A stretch of 64,000 bases of DNA from LC029 sp036676475 (GTDB lineage Bacteria > Bacillota > Bacilli > Aneurinibacillales > RAOX-1). Shown here piece by piece: positions 34,338-43,447 of the stretch (positions are counted from its first letter, which is position 1; every line of letters starts with the position of its first letter). Below the pieces are notes generated by a model. It saw only the letters and a program-made list of their open reading frames with translations, was not told where the DNA came from and ran no database searches. The position numbers were made by a program, and so were the translations under genes. The stretch covers positions 124,001 to 188,000 of the forward strand of contig JAKFCU010000036.1 in the NCBI GenBank assembly GCA_036676475.1, in the 5' to 3' direction.

Positions 34338-34910
34338 ATGGCTATACCGCAAGAACGGTCTAATTTTACTTACGCTGATTATTTGAAGCTGGGCGATGAT
34401 GCAAGGTATGAGGTTATTGACGGGCAGATTTATAATATGTCACCTTCGCCTATTCCTAAACATCAAAGGGTACTAGGGGAATTGTTTACGGAGTTTTCAG
34501 TATATCTTAGAGGAAAAGAATGCAGGGTTTTCATAGCCCCAATTGATGTATGTTTGTCCGAAGAAAAAGAGGACTTATCCAAGGTTAAAGAATGGGTAAT
34601 CCCTGATATGGTCGTTGTGTGTGATAAAGACAAAATTGGTGAAAAGCGTATCATGGGTAGTCCTGATTTGCTTGTTGAGGTTCTTTCTACTTCTACGGCC
34701 AAGCATGACAGGTTAACAAAATACAACAAATATCAACAAGCAGGGGTAAAAGAATATTGGATAGTTGACCCTGTGCATGAAACAATTGAGATATTTTCGT
34801 TGCAGGATGGCAGATATATTCCTTTTAATATTTACGCAAAAGAAGATTCAATAAAAGTATCGATTTTTGAAGATTTGTGTATCCATTTGAATAATATCTT
34901 TGTAGATTAG
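34338..34910 (+). CDS. Uma2 family (DUF820) restriction-endonuclease-like protein
   Basis: A 190-residue protein of the Uma2/DUF820 family with a PD-(D/E)xK nuclease-like fold. The visible core is WVIPDMVVVCD, then SPDLLVEVLSTSTAKHDRLTKY and GVKEYWIVDP, giving the acidic pair in PDLLVEV and downstream lysines. The family is abundant in cyanobacteria and scattered in Firmicutes; its target and role are unproven. ATG 34338 is seven bases after GAGGTGA; earlier in-frame ATGs at 34305 and 34332 fit less well. It lies alone between terminators, consistent with acquisition by transfer. Confidence 0.82.
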   Translation: MAIPQERSNFTYADYLKLGDDARYEVIDGQIYNMSPSPIPKHQRVLGELFTEFSVYLRGKECRVFIAPIDVCLSEEKEDLSKVKEWVIPDMVVVCDKDKIGEKRIMGSPDLLVEVLSTSTAKHDRLTKYNKYQQAGVKEYWIVDPVHETIEIFSLQDGRYIPFNIYAKEDSIKVSIFEDLCIHLNNIFVD

Positions 34911-34936
34911 AAAAGGCCCCTTTAGGGGTTTTTTGA
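34911..34936 (+). terminator. Terminator after the Uma2 gene
   Basis: GCCCC-TTTA-GGGGT hairpin followed by TTTTTT, directly after the stop codon. Confidence 0.7.
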
Positions 34937-34937
34937 C

Positions 34938-34986
34938 ACTTATCAGAAAGTATTATACGCATAAGGATACGCCAGTATCTTTCTTA
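34938..34986 (+). repeat. Interspersed repeat copy
   Basis: CTTATCAGAAAGTATTATAC at the start and ATCTTTCTTA at the end. The central stem is GATAC-GCCA-GTATC, where other copies have GCTAC and GTAGC, so both arms changed together. Confidence 0.88.
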
Positions 34987-35043
34987 TTTTATCATAATAG
35001 CCATTTTATGGGGTGTGACGAGACGTATCTCTGTCAACCCCCT

Positions 35044-35685
35044 TCAGGCGCGCCTCCATCTTTTCTTGATGTAGAATACAATTCCAATCAAGAGAATAGT
35101 CAGGATGAGGTATTTTGCATTTTGCTTGTCTATGTGAATTACGAAATGACTCATCCAGGACTCCACAAAGGTGAGTGGAAGATTGCCCGCAAAGGTAGCG
35201 ATGATAAAGCTTTTGTGATCAATGCGCGAGATGCCTGCAGTTAAATTGATAATACTGGACGGTACAATGGCACTTAATCGACTGAGGAGAATCGTTAAGA
35301 ACCCATTTTTGCTGGCATACCTGTTAAACTTTTGAACAAACGGTATGTGCCTGACTTTATGCTCAGCCCAATCTCTAGCCAAATAGCGAGCGATAAAGAA
35401 AGCTAGCACGGCACCAACACTTGTAGCCAACCAGCATAATAAAAAACCTACCTTAAACCCAAACAATAGCACGCATACCCCTGCCAATACAATAAAGGGG
35501 ACATAAGGAAAAATGGCTTGGAGCATGATGAATATAAAAGTGATGATGTAAGCGATGGAGCCAAATCTTTTAATATAGTGAACAATGGAGTCGATTTCTC
35601 CCTGCAGTAGTAAATGTCCTATTTCAGATCGTATGAAAAAGCTAACGAAGATCATCAATAACAAGATAAAAATTACTTTTTTCAT
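35044..35685 (-). CDS. TVP38/TMEM64 (VTT domain) membrane protein
   Basis: A 213-residue membrane protein of the SNARE-associated/VTT (DedA-like) superfamily. About five hydrophobic helices are visible. The conserved core is YVPFIVLAGVCVLLFGFKVGF and RYASKNGFLTILLSRLSAIVPSS, with SSIINLTAGISRI. Some relatives act as lipid scramblases or undecaprenyl-phosphate flippases; the substrate here is unknown. On the minus strand AAGGTGTG precedes the ATG. It belongs to the accessory patch between pyrE and rqcH. Confidence 0.82.
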   Translation of the reverse strand: MKKVIFILLLMIFVSFFIRSEIGHLLLQGEIDSIVHYIKRFGSIAYIITFIFIMLQAIFPYVPFIVLAGVCVLLFGFKVGFLLCWLATSVGAVLAFFIARYLARDWAEHKVRHIPFVQKFNRYASKNGFLTILLSRLSAIVPSSIINLTAGISRIDHKSFIIATFAGNLPLTFVESWMSHFVIHIDKQNAKYLILTILLIGIVFYIKKRWRRA

Positions 35686-35810
35686 AAACTATCACACCTT
35701 AATCAGTCATTCCTATCCTATCATAGCCGAAAACTTAGGAAGAGGATAGACATTACTTCAATTTAGAAAAAGAGAAAGGTTCCCTGTTAATCTGTCAATT
35801 GTTTTTTAGG

Positions 35811-35880
35811 CGTATAGGAAAGTCTCCGCATAAGGACATGCCGCACAATCTTATTGATCTCATCAATGTCAATAAGATTT
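35811..35880 (+). repeat. Decayed repeat copy and inverted repeat
   Basis: 35811-35844 aligns with the first part of the interspersed repeat (TATAGGAAAGT, then CGCATAAGG and TGCC) but lacks the rest. It is followed by AATCTTATTGA (35847-35857) and its exact complement at 35869-35879, an 11-bp hairpin with an 11-base loop and no T-run. Confidence 0.55.
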
Positions 35881-35900
35881 CTGCTCCGTGTTTTCTTTAC

Positions 35901-35949
35901 ACTTATCGGAAAGTATTATACGCATAAGGCTACGCCAGTAGCTTTCTTA
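35901..35949 (+). repeat. Interspersed repeat copy
   Basis: A near-consensus copy: ACTTATCGGAAAGTATTATA at the start, central stem GGCTAC-GCCA-GTAGC and end TTTCTTA. It sits between two minus-strand genes, next to a terminator. Confidence 0.9.
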
Positions 35950-35951
35950 CC

Positions 35952-35998
35952 AAAAAAAGCCCAATGAAGGTAGTTCGATGGCTGTTCATTGGGCTTTC
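35952..35998 (-). terminator. Terminator of the 175-residue gene
   Basis: AAAAGCCCAATGAA and TTCATTGGGCTTT form the stem, with a run of A on the plus strand (T on the transcript) at 35952-35958, just after the stop of the minus-strand gene. Confidence 0.82.
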
Positions 35999-36004
35999 GT
36001 ATAA

Positions 36005-36532
36005 CTATTGCTTCTGTTTACTCAGTTCAATGAGTCCCAGCACCTTTAAAGCCTGAAATTCATCAGGAGAAATCCGGGATAATAACTCAGACTTAATCGC
36101 TGCTTTTTCCTCAGCGGTGATCCCCCCTTGCGCTTGGCCAGCGAAGCTTTTAAGCTCCTCCATCGTAAATTTTGCCAGAAGGAATTTTAAGGCTTCTTCT
36201 TTCGTTGTGAATGCTACGGTATGTTCCTTTGGTGGTTCAGTAACCGATTTCCCCGGGGTTGAAGCTGGTTCTGTTTTTTTGTCTTGTTCCAATGAGGACT
36301 GTTCTGTGCTGCCTATCTGTTTTTGAAGCTGTGCAAGTGCTTCTGTTCCGGCTTGTTCTTTAATAGACTGTTGGACAGCGGGATCATGAAGCAATTCATT
36401 CACTTCGTCTTTAGTCAGAACTTGTTCGGCAACTTGATTGATCATTTTTTCTGAGGCATAATTCATGCCTGCCTTATAGCCTGCAACACCCAAAACGGCA
36501 AGGATACCTATTCCAATGATCCATTTCTTCAT
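36005..36532 (-). CDS. Unknown anchored protein
   Basis: A 175-residue protein I do not recognise. The N-terminus MKKWIIGIGILAVLGVAGYK is a signal-anchor helix. A charged helical part follows (about 30-75), then a low-complexity Glu/Lys/Pro/Ser linker (about 76-104) and a C-terminal helical domain (about 105-175, TKEEALKFLLAKFTMEEL and RISPDEFQALKVLGLIEL). The C-terminal domain is probably outside the cell or in the forespore space. AAAAGGAGATAG lies upstream on the minus strand. No conserved catalytic residues are seen. Confidence 0.6.
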   Translation of the reverse strand: MKKWIIGIGILAVLGVAGYKAGMNYASEKMINQVAEQVLTKDEVNELLHDPAVQQSIKEQAGTEALAQLQKQIGSTEQSSLEQDKKTEPASTPGKSVTEPPKEHTVAFTTKEEALKFLLAKFTMEELKSFAGQAQGGITAEEKAAIKSELLSRISPDEFQALKVLGLIELSKQKQ

Positions 36533-36745
36533 GGTTTGATTCTATCTCCTTTTTTGAAATAATAACAAATAAATATAACGTTTATACTAACGAAATAGTT
36601 TTTTTATGGATAAACGAAAACTTACAATCCCTATGTGGCTAAGTATGAACTACTAAACGGGAATTTTCCGAAGGGATTTTCAAATAAAAGTGCCACGTCC
36701 CCTAGACAGCTCTTTACATAAATGGTGATGACAGTTAAGTCATGA

Positions 36746-38455
36746 TTATATTTTTTTATCTTTAACCATGGATTCATCTGAATTAACAAACAGCGTTTTT
36801 TGATGATCATAGATGACATAGCCAGGTTTTGCACCACTTGGTTTACGTACATGTTTAATCAGGGTGTAATCTACCGGAATCTGATTGGACCCACGAGCTT
36901 TACTGAAATAAGCGGCAATCATCGCTGCTTCCTGTAACGTTTTCTCTGAGTACTCCTTTGCCCGTATTACGACATGGGAACCGGGGATATCCTTGGTATG
37001 AAGCCAGGTATCCGTAGAATAGGCTACCCGATTCGTTAAGTACTCATTCTGCCGATTATTTTTTCCTACTAAAATTTCAATTCCCTCAGAAGAGATATAT
37101 TTTTCCAAATGCGGTTTGTCTGCCTTTTTCTTACGGGTATCCTTCTTTCCACGGTACCGGAGGTATCCTTCCTCCCTCAACTCATCACGAATTTCTTCAA
37201 TATCATAAAGAGAGGCTTCTTCTAGTTGCTGGATAAGTCCATCAAAGTAATGCAGTTCCCTATGGGCAAGCTGAATTTGTTCATCGACGATCTGCAGACT
37301 GTTTCTAGCTTTGTTATATTTCCGGTAATAGGCCTGTGCATTATCAGAGGGAGTCTTCAAAGGATCAAGAGGGATCTCCATAAGTGGAGAATCTTCTTCA
37401 TAGTAATTCATCACTTTTGCCATGGATTCCCCTTTTCTTAACTCATGCATATAAGCCGTTATCAATTCACCATATAAGCGGAATTGCTCTGCTTCCTGCG
37501 CTTCTTTTTTGGTCTCCTCCAGCTTTACAATCTTTTTTTGATTTTTCTCCCATTCATTGGATACAAAGCGAATGAGATCATGCGCTTTTTGACGTACAGC
37601 ATTACGATCTGCCTTACCGGAGAAGAACGCTTCTAAACAAGAATAAACGGTATCAAAATACTGCCTTTCTTCACCCAAATGGGTTAAATCCACAACGGAA
37701 AAATAGGATTTATCGCCTCTTCGGGCAAGTTGGGGAAGGTATCTCTTAGACGTCAGATCCTCCATAATGCTAGAAAAGCTAACCCATAAAGACTCCCGAT
37801 TCCCCAATTCGGCGCGGTGAAGGATTTCACGGGCGACCAAGGGACTTAATCCGGAAAATTGATCCACTAGCTGCTTGTCCAATTTGCCTGCATTGTAATC
37901 AAGTGAACCGATAAAATCTCCCTTCGTACAGGTTAATGGGTTTTTCTTTTCTTGTTCGGGTGGATATACGTAGTTTCTCCCAGGCAACACGACTCGATGT
38001 TTACTCATTCCAGGGGTTACGTGATGAATCCCATCGAGAATCAAATTGCGTTCTATATCAAGAAGAATGATATTACTGTGTCTCCCCATAATTTCCACGA
38101 TGATTCTTCTGGATTTCCAATCTCCCAATTCGTCACGGGACTTCATATTAATATGAATGATTCTATCCATCCCAACTTGTTCAATGCTGTCAATAATGGC
38201 ACCTTCACAATGCTTTCGGAGAAGCATACAGAACATGGGCGGTTCCAGTGGATTAGGATAGCTTTCACTTGTCATGTGAATACGCGGATAGGTTAAATTG
38301 GCTGAAATCAGTAATCGTCTATTTTCACCGCCTGCTCGAATCTGCAGAATGATGTCAGTTTCCGTAGGTTGATATATTTTGGATACTCTACCTGTTTCTA
38401 ACAAGCTTTTGCATTCATTCACTACTGCTTTAGTAACCAAACCGTCAAAGGCCAT
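36746..38455 (-). CDS. rqcH: Ribosome quality control protein RqcH (YloA, NFACT)
   Basis: A 569-residue NFACT protein that binds split 50S subunits with stalled chains and adds C-terminal alanine tails for degradation. The NFACT-N domain includes Asp97-Arg98 in VGMDRII, the residues needed for tailing in B. subtilis. The coiled coils (about 290-440) and the NFACT-R domain (about 448-560, WLHTKDIPGSHVVIR) follow. AGGAGTGAGAGA precedes the ATG on the minus strand. Some databases call it fibronectin-binding protein. It is divergent from the Ca-ATPase gene. Confidence 0.95.
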   Translation of the reverse strand: MAFDGLVTKAVVNECKSLLETGRVSKIYQPTETDIILQIRAGGENRRLLISANLTYPRIHMTSESYPNPLEPPMFCMLLRKHCEGAIIDSIEQVGMDRIIHINMKSRDELGDWKSRRIIVEIMGRHSNIILLDIERNLILDGIHHVTPGMSKHRVVLPGRNYVYPPEQEKKNPLTCTKGDFIGSLDYNAGKLDKQLVDQFSGLSPLVAREILHRAELGNRESLWVSFSSIMEDLTSKRYLPQLARRGDKSYFSVVDLTHLGEERQYFDTVYSCLEAFFSGKADRNAVRQKAHDLIRFVSNEWEKNQKKIVKLEETKKEAQEAEQFRLYGELITAYMHELRKGESMAKVMNYYEEDSPLMEIPLDPLKTPSDNAQAYYRKYNKARNSLQIVDEQIQLAHRELHYFDGLIQQLEEASLYDIEEIRDELREEGYLRYRGKKDTRKKKADKPHLEKYISSEGIEILVGKNNRQNEYLTNRVAYSTDTWLHTKDIPGSHVVIRAKEYSEKTLQEAAMIAAYFSKARGSNQIPVDYTLIKHVRKPSGAKPGYVIYDHQKTLFVNSDESMVKDKKI

Positions 38456-38598
38456 TCTCTCACTCCTATCTTCTAGCCGGAACTGTATCTTATCAAAGTA
38501 TAAACCATAACTAGGAGGAAGGTAAAATAATCATGTTTTAATGCTTGTCTGAATATGTTAGCTAGGAAGATGTCCGAGGGAGGAGAGGAGGATTTAAG

Positions 38599-41295
38599 GT
38601 GGAACCAAACCAATGGTATAATCTCACGGTTCAAGAATGTATGGATCGAATGCAGACTGACCTGGTAAAAGGATTGACAAGTAAAGAAGTTGAGCATCGT
38701 CTACAGCAGGTGGGGGAGAATATGCTTCAGGAGAAAAAGAAAATTTCCCCTTGGGTAATTCTGCTGAATCAGTTCAAAGACTTCATGGTTTTAGTATTGC
38801 TCGCAGCGACATTAATCTCCGGTTTGCTTGGAGAATTCACGGATGCCATAACGATCATTGCCATTGTTGTGATTAATGGGATTCTTGGATTTATTCAAGA
38901 GTTTAAAGCGGAAAAATCGTTAAATGCACTGAAGGAATTGACAGCCCCTATGGCGCATGTCATCCGAAACGGTGAACTCGCCCAGATCCTTGCCAAAGAT
39001 ATCGTTCCTGGTGATTTGGTCTATTTTGAAGGGGGAGACCGAATTCCTGCTGATGTGCGTATCATTGTAAGCCATGGACTACACATTGAAGAATCCGCCT
39101 TAACAGGGGAGTCAGTTCCCGTATTGAAAGTGGATGGTACGATCCAAGATACCGAGGTTCCTCTAGGTGATCAAAGAAATATGGCCTTTATGGGTACCTT
39201 AGTAACTCGTGGAACCGGTCAAGGTATTGTCATTGGGACAGGGATGCATACGGAGATGGGGAAAATAGCAGATCTTATTCAATCAACGGATACTATGCAA
39301 ACGCCATTGCAGCAAAGATTAGAACAACTGGGCAAGATCTTGATTGTGGTTGCGCTGGCTTTAACAGCAATGGTGGTCATCGCAGGCATTATGCATGATC
39401 ATAATCCTTATCAAATGTTTTTGGCTGGTGTTAGCCTTGCCGTTGCTGCCATTCCGGAAGGGTTGCCGGCTATTGTAACCATTGCGCTCGCTTTGGGGGT
39501 TCAGCGGATGATTAAACGGAAGGCGATTGTCCGAAAGTTGCCCTCCGTCGAAACCTTAGGCTGTGCATCGGTCATCTGTTCTGATAAAACAGGGACATTA
39601 ACGCAAAACAAAATGACCGTTACCGAGATCTGGGTGGAAGGAATGAAGATTGGGGTTACGGGTTCAGGCTATAGTCTGAAAGGAGACTTTCTTTTCGAAG
39701 GAAAAGGGGGAAAGCCGGATCGAACATCCTCCTTTCATAAGTTAATGGAATTAAATTGCCTTTGCAATAATGCTCAAATCAGAGAGGAAAAGAAAGTGTG
39801 GGGAATTGTCGGAGATCCAACGGAAGGCGCTTTGTTAGTAGCGGCGGCTAAAGCGGGTGTGACCCATGCTTCGATGCAGCACTGGGATCGTGTAAAAGAG
39901 TTTCCGTTTGATTCTGAGCGAAAGATGATGTCTGTGCTTGTAAAGAACCATCGGGGTAGTCAGACGATTGCCGTAAAAGGCGCACCAGATGTATTATTGT
40001 CGCGATGCACGCATGTGTTATGGAATGGAAACGTGATAGCTCTTACCTCCTCACAGAAAAAACAAATCCTAGAAACCAATCAAATGATGGCCGGGCAGGC
40101 GCTTCGGGTATTAGCCGTTGCTTATCGGGATGTACCTGCGGGTGAACGGATTGTGGATGAGCAACAAGCTGAAAATCGCCTGATCTTTGTTGGTCTTTGC
40201 GGTATGATGGACCCTCCCCGTGAAGAAGTGCGGGATGCTATTAAAAAATGCCGTTTGGCAGGCATTAGAACGGTCATGATTACGGGGGATCACCAGAAGA
40301 CGGCAGAGGCTATTGCTAGGCAATTGGGAATTCTGCCAAAGGGTGGGTTGACAATAAATGGACAGGATCTATATAATATGTCCGATGAAGAATTCGCGAG
40401 AAAAGTCGAGAATATTTACGTTTATGCCCGTGTTTCTCCAGAACATAAGTTAAAGATCGTCCGAGCTCTACAGGCAAGGGGTCATGTAGTGGCAATGACG
40501 GGTGATGGCGTAAACGATGCACCCGCGATTAAAGCAGCGAATATCGGGATTGCCATGGGGATTACGGGTACTGATGTTTCGAAAGAAGCATCTTCTTTAA
40601 TCCTTGCTGATGACAACTTTGCCACGATCGAAGCGGCTATTGAAGAAGGGCGTACCATCTATGATAATATTCGCAAATTTATTCGATATCTCTTAGCTTC
40701 TAATGTAGGGGAAATATTGGTTATGTTTTTGGCCATGATGGCAGGCATGCCTTTGCCTCTTGTGCCGATTCAGATTTTATGGGTTAATCTCGTTACGGAT
40801 GGATTGCCAGCGATGGCACTCGGGGTGGATCAGCCTGAGGGAGACACGATGAAGCGTCCCCCGCGCTCTAGCAAAGAAAGTATTTTTGCTAGAGGATTAG
40901 GTTGGAAGATCATCTCTCGAGGATTGCTGATCGGGGTTTGTACCTTAGCGGCTTTCTGGATCACGCTTCAGGCAGAACCAGATAACCTGGTAAAAGCTCA
41001 AACCATGGCTTTTTCCACGCTAGTCATGGCTCAGCTTATTCATGTGTTCGACTGTCGGAGCGAACACTCTGTATTTCATCGGAATCCATTCCAGAATAAA
41101 TACCTTGTTCTCTCGGTCATCGTATCCGTCCTATTATTGGTGGGCGTGATTTATTTAGCCCCCTTACAGCCGATTTTTAAGACGGTACCGTTAAACGGCA
41201 AAGAGTGGATGATTTTACTTGGTTTTGCTGCTATCCCTACCTTTGCTGTAGGATTGATGCGATTGATGATCGATGCGGTAATAGGGAAAAAGTAA
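38599..41295 (+). CDS. yloB: Calcium-transporting P-type ATPase (YloB)
   Basis: An 898-residue P2A-type pump. The A-domain TGES is at residues 169-172, the membrane motif PEGLP at 286-290 and the phosphorylated Asp329 in DKTGTLTQ. TGDGVNDAPA closes the P domain, and six C-terminal helices follow. PEGLP and the NxxTD stretch WVNLVTDGLPAMALG agree with calcium specificity. GTG start behind GGAGGATTTAAG. In B. subtilis YloB takes up calcium and supports spore germination or resistance. A terminator follows. Confidence 0.94.
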   Translation: MEPNQWYNLTVQECMDRMQTDLVKGLTSKEVEHRLQQVGENMLQEKKKISPWVILLNQFKDFMVLVLLAATLISGLLGEFTDAITIIAIVVINGILGFIQEFKAEKSLNALKELTAPMAHVIRNGELAQILAKDIVPGDLVYFEGGDRIPADVRIIVSHGLHIEESALTGESVPVLKVDGTIQDTEVPLGDQRNMAFMGTLVTRGTGQGIVIGTGMHTEMGKIADLIQSTDTMQTPLQQRLEQLGKILIVVALALTAMVVIAGIMHDHNPYQMFLAGVSLAVAAIPEGLPAIVTIALALGVQRMIKRKAIVRKLPSVETLGCASVICSDKTGTLTQNKMTVTEIWVEGMKIGVTGSGYSLKGDFLFEGKGGKPDRTSSFHKLMELNCLCNNAQIREEKKVWGIVGDPTEGALLVAAAKAGVTHASMQHWDRVKEFPFDSERKMMSVLVKNHRGSQTIAVKGAPDVLLSRCTHVLWNGNVIALTSSQKKQILETNQMMAGQALRVLAVAYRDVPAGERIVDEQQAENRLIFVGLCGMMDPPREEVRDAIKKCRLAGIRTVMITGDHQKTAEAIARQLGILPKGGLTINGQDLYNMSDEEFARKVENIYVYARVSPEHKLKIVRALQARGHVVAMTGDGVNDAPAIKAANIGIAMGITGTDVSKEASSLILADDNFATIEAAIEEGRTIYDNIRKFIRYLLASNVGEILVMFLAMMAGMPLPLVPIQILWVNLVTDGLPAMALGVDQPEGDTMKRPPRSSKESIFARGLGWKIISRGLLIGVCTLAAFWITLQAEPDNLVKAQTMAFSTLVMAQLIHVFDCRSEHSVFHRNPFQNKYLVLSVIVSVLLLVGVIYLAPLQPIFKTVPLNGKEWMILLGFAAIPTFAVGLMRLMIDAVIGKK

Positions 41296-41299
41296 ACGT

Positions 41300-41333
41300 A
41301 AGGCAACGGCTAAAAGCCGTTGCTTTCTTTAAA
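41300..41333 (+). terminator. Terminator after yloB
   Basis: GGCAACGGCT and AGCCGTTGCT with an AAA loop, followed by a T-rich tail, four bases after the yloB stop. Confidence 0.78.
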
Positions 41334-41356
41334 ATATTGAATAAGTCGGTGAAAAT

Positions 41357-42241
41357 ATGATAAAAAGCATGACTGGATATGGACAAGCACTCATGAAGGA
41401 AGAAGATATTCGAATTTCCATAGAAATGAAAAGTGTCAATCATCGGTTTCTAGAAATCTCGGTAAGAATGCCGAGAGACCTATTATCGTTGGAGGAAGGG
41501 ATTAAGAAGAAAATAAGTGATTATGTAAAGCGTGGCAAGATTGATGTTTTTATCAATATCGAAAAAGCAGAAGCAAATTCAGGTAAGCTACATATCAATT
41601 GGACTTTAGCAGAAGAATATTTCGGAGCGTACCAGCAATTAACAGAACGTTTTCCGTTTGAAGAATCATCCATAAGACCTATAGAGTTAATGAATTTAGC
41701 GGAAGTGATTCGCATAGAGGAAGTACAAAAGGATGTACAGCAATATTTGCAACCCATTCTACAAACCGTTGAATCGGCTTGTCAGCAATTGATACATATG
41801 AGACAATCGGAAGGAAATCATCTTCAGGAAGATTTGACAAGACGAATCCAATTCATAACGCGGTTAGTGGAAGATATTCGAGTCCGCGGTCCCTTGGTTA
41901 TTCAACATTTTCGAGATCGGTTAAGCCATCGCATGAAAGAGTTTTTGAACGGCCAATGGGAAACAGATGAAGGCAGAATTCTTACGGAAGTAGCCGTTTT
42001 TGCAGAAAAAGCAAATATTGATGAAGAATTGACCCGCTTAGCGAGTCATTGTAAGCAATTCCTGAGTAATCTAGCTTCAAAGGATATGGTAGGCAGAAAA
42101 CTTGATTTTCTGGTACAGGAAATGAATAGAGAGGTTAATACGATCGGCTCTAAAGCCAATGATTTGGAAATAAGCAAATGGGTTGTAGATTTAAAGGCGG
42201 AATTGGAAAAGATGAAAGAACAAGTGCAAAATATAGAGTAA
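41357..42241 (+). CDS. yloC: YicC family endoribonuclease (YloC)
   Basis: A 294-residue YicC/YloC protein with the N-terminal signature MIKSMTGYGQA and SVNHRFLEISVRMPR, and the DUF1732 C-terminus ending REVNTIGSKANDLEISKWVVDLKAELEK-like (last 30 residues). E. coli YicC and B. subtilis YloC have been described as manganese-dependent endoribonucleases acting in RNA turnover. It is the first gene of the yloC-remA-gmk-rpoZ run, 17 bases before remA. Confidence 0.93.
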   Translation: MIKSMTGYGQALMKEEDIRISIEMKSVNHRFLEISVRMPRDLLSLEEGIKKKISDYVKRGKIDVFINIEKAEANSGKLHINWTLAEEYFGAYQQLTERFPFEESSIRPIELMNLAEVIRIEEVQKDVQQYLQPILQTVESACQQLIHMRQSEGNHLQEDLTRRIQFITRLVEDIRVRGPLVIQHFRDRLSHRMKEFLNGQWETDEGRILTEVAVFAEKANIDEELTRLASHCKQFLSNLASKDMVGRKLDFLVQEMNREVNTIGSKANDLEISKWVVDLKAELEKMKEQVQNIE

Positions 42242-42258
42242 ATGGGGGGAGGGGCAAA

Positions 42259-42519
42259 ATGGCTATTAAATTAATTAATATCGGGTTCGGAAACATTGTC
42301 TCTGCTAATCGGATCATTTCCATTGTCAGTCCGGAATCGGCTCCGATTAAGCGAATTATCCAAGAAGCAAGAGACCGTGGAATGCTAATTGATGCGACCT
42401 ACGGACGAAGGACAAGAGCTGTGATCATTACAGATAGTGACCATGTTATATTATCTGCAGTCCAACCGGAAACAGTCGCTCAGAGACTTTCTACGAAAGA
42501 GGAAGACCCTGATGAATAG
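42259..42519 (+). CDS. remA: Extracellular matrix regulator RemA (DUF370)
   Basis: An 86-residue DNA-binding protein of the DUF370 family. KLINIGFGNIVSANRI and ATYGRRTRAVIITDSDHVI are nearly invariant. In B. subtilis RemA forms ring-like oligomers that wrap DNA to activate biofilm-matrix and osmoprotection genes. ATG 42259 follows GGGGGGAGGGG; an in-frame ATG at 42178 would start inside yloC. The gmk ribosome site overlaps its stop. Confidence 0.95.
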   Translation: MAIKLINIGFGNIVSANRIISIVSPESAPIKRIIQEARDRGMLIDATYGRRTRAVIITDSDHVILSAVQPETVAQRLSTKEEDPDE

Positions 42520-42532
42520 GAGAGAATCGGAC

Positions 42533-43153
42533 ATGGAACAGGATAAGGGATTACTGATTGTTTTATCAGGGCCCTCTGGTGTTGGTAAAGGAACAATATG
42601 TGCTGCCTTAAGGCCTAGGATGCCTGAATTGGTATATTCTGTCTCCGCGACAACGCGAAGTATGCGTCAAGGGGAGCTGGAAGGAGTTAATTATTTTTTC
42701 AAGACGATAGAAGAATTTAAGAAGATGATGGAACAGGACAAACTGTTGGAATGGGCAGAGTATGTAGGCAACTACTATGGAACTCCGCGTGATTTTGTCG
42801 AGAATACATTAGAGCAAGGAAAAGATGTTATACTTGAAATTGAAGTCCAGGGAGCACTTCAGGTCAAACGAAAGTTCCCCCAAGGGATTTTTATTTTTCT
42901 GGCACCTCCTGATTTAGATGAACTGCGAAATCGTATTGTAGGACGCGGAACCGAATCGGAGGAGACGATCAATAGCCGAATGAACGTAGCTAAGGAAGAA
43001 ATCGAATTAATGGATAAATATAATTATGTAGTTGTAAATGATCAGGTGGAACTGGCCTGCCAACGAATCCAGTCGATTATTACAGCAGAGCATTTACAAA
43101 AAGACCGTCAAATTGCAAAATATCGTAAATGGTTACAGGAGGTAAAATCATGA
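42533..43153 (+). CDS. gmk: Guanylate kinase
   Basis: A 206-residue kinase that converts GMP to GDP. The P-loop GPSGVGKGT is at 13-21. SATTRSMRQGELEGVNYFF binds GMP, and the lid region NRIVGRGTESEETINSR follows. ATG 42533, eight bases after TAGGAGAG, gives the usual N-terminus; ATG 42512 is also in frame and overlaps remA. rpoZ overlaps the stop by four bases. Confidence 0.96.
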   Translation: MEQDKGLLIVLSGPSGVGKGTICAALRPRMPELVYSVSATTRSMRQGELEGVNYFFKTIEEFKKMMEQDKLLEWAEYVGNYYGTPRDFVENTLEQGKDVILEIEVQGALQVKRKFPQGIFIFLAPPDLDELRNRIVGRGTESEETINSRMNVAKEEIELMDKYNYVVVNDQVELACQRIQSIITAEHLQKDRQIAKYRKWLQEVKS

Positions 43154-43362
43154 TCTATCCATCTATTGACAAATTGGTTGAGAAAGTAGAAAGCAAATAT
43201 ACGTTGGTATCCCTGGCATCGAAAAGGGCTCGACATTTGCGGGAACATGAAAAGGATATTAAAATAGATCGTCCCGATTCCAAGAAACACGTAGGGATTG
43301 CTTTGGAGGAGATTGTAACCGATAGGCTTCAATATGAAAGACCAAGGACCATTGATCGTTAA
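43150..43362 (+). CDS. rpoZ: RNA polymerase omega subunit
   Basis: A 70-residue omega subunit that helps fold and assemble the beta' subunit. YPSIDKLVEKVESKYTLVSLASKRAR is the conserved N-terminal helix pair, and KHVGIALEEIVTDRL follows. ATG 43150 overlaps the gmk stop (ATGA) with GGAGGT seven bases upstream. A hairpin follows, so the transcript may partly end here before coaBC. Confidence 0.95.
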   Translation: MIYPSIDKLVEKVESKYTLVSLASKRARHLREHEKDIKIDRPDSKKHVGIALEEIVTDRLQYERPRTIDR

Positions 43363-43364
43363 AA

Positions 43365-43397
43365 CGGATAACAACCTTTGATGGTTGTTATTTTCCA
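43365..43397 (+). terminator. Weak terminator after rpoZ
   Basis: ATAACAACC (43368-43376) pairs with GGTTGTTAT (43383-43391) around TTTGAT. The tail is TTTTCC, so termination is probably partial. Confidence 0.6.
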
Positions 43398-43447
43398 TTT
43401 TGTGGTGATACCCATTGTCTGCACCTTTCATAAGGGGAGAGAAACGC

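Noticed and set aside
34933..35244. 103-residue ORF on the plus strand
   Set aside because: Its start is in a repeat copy and the rest is antisense to the VTT membrane protein gene.
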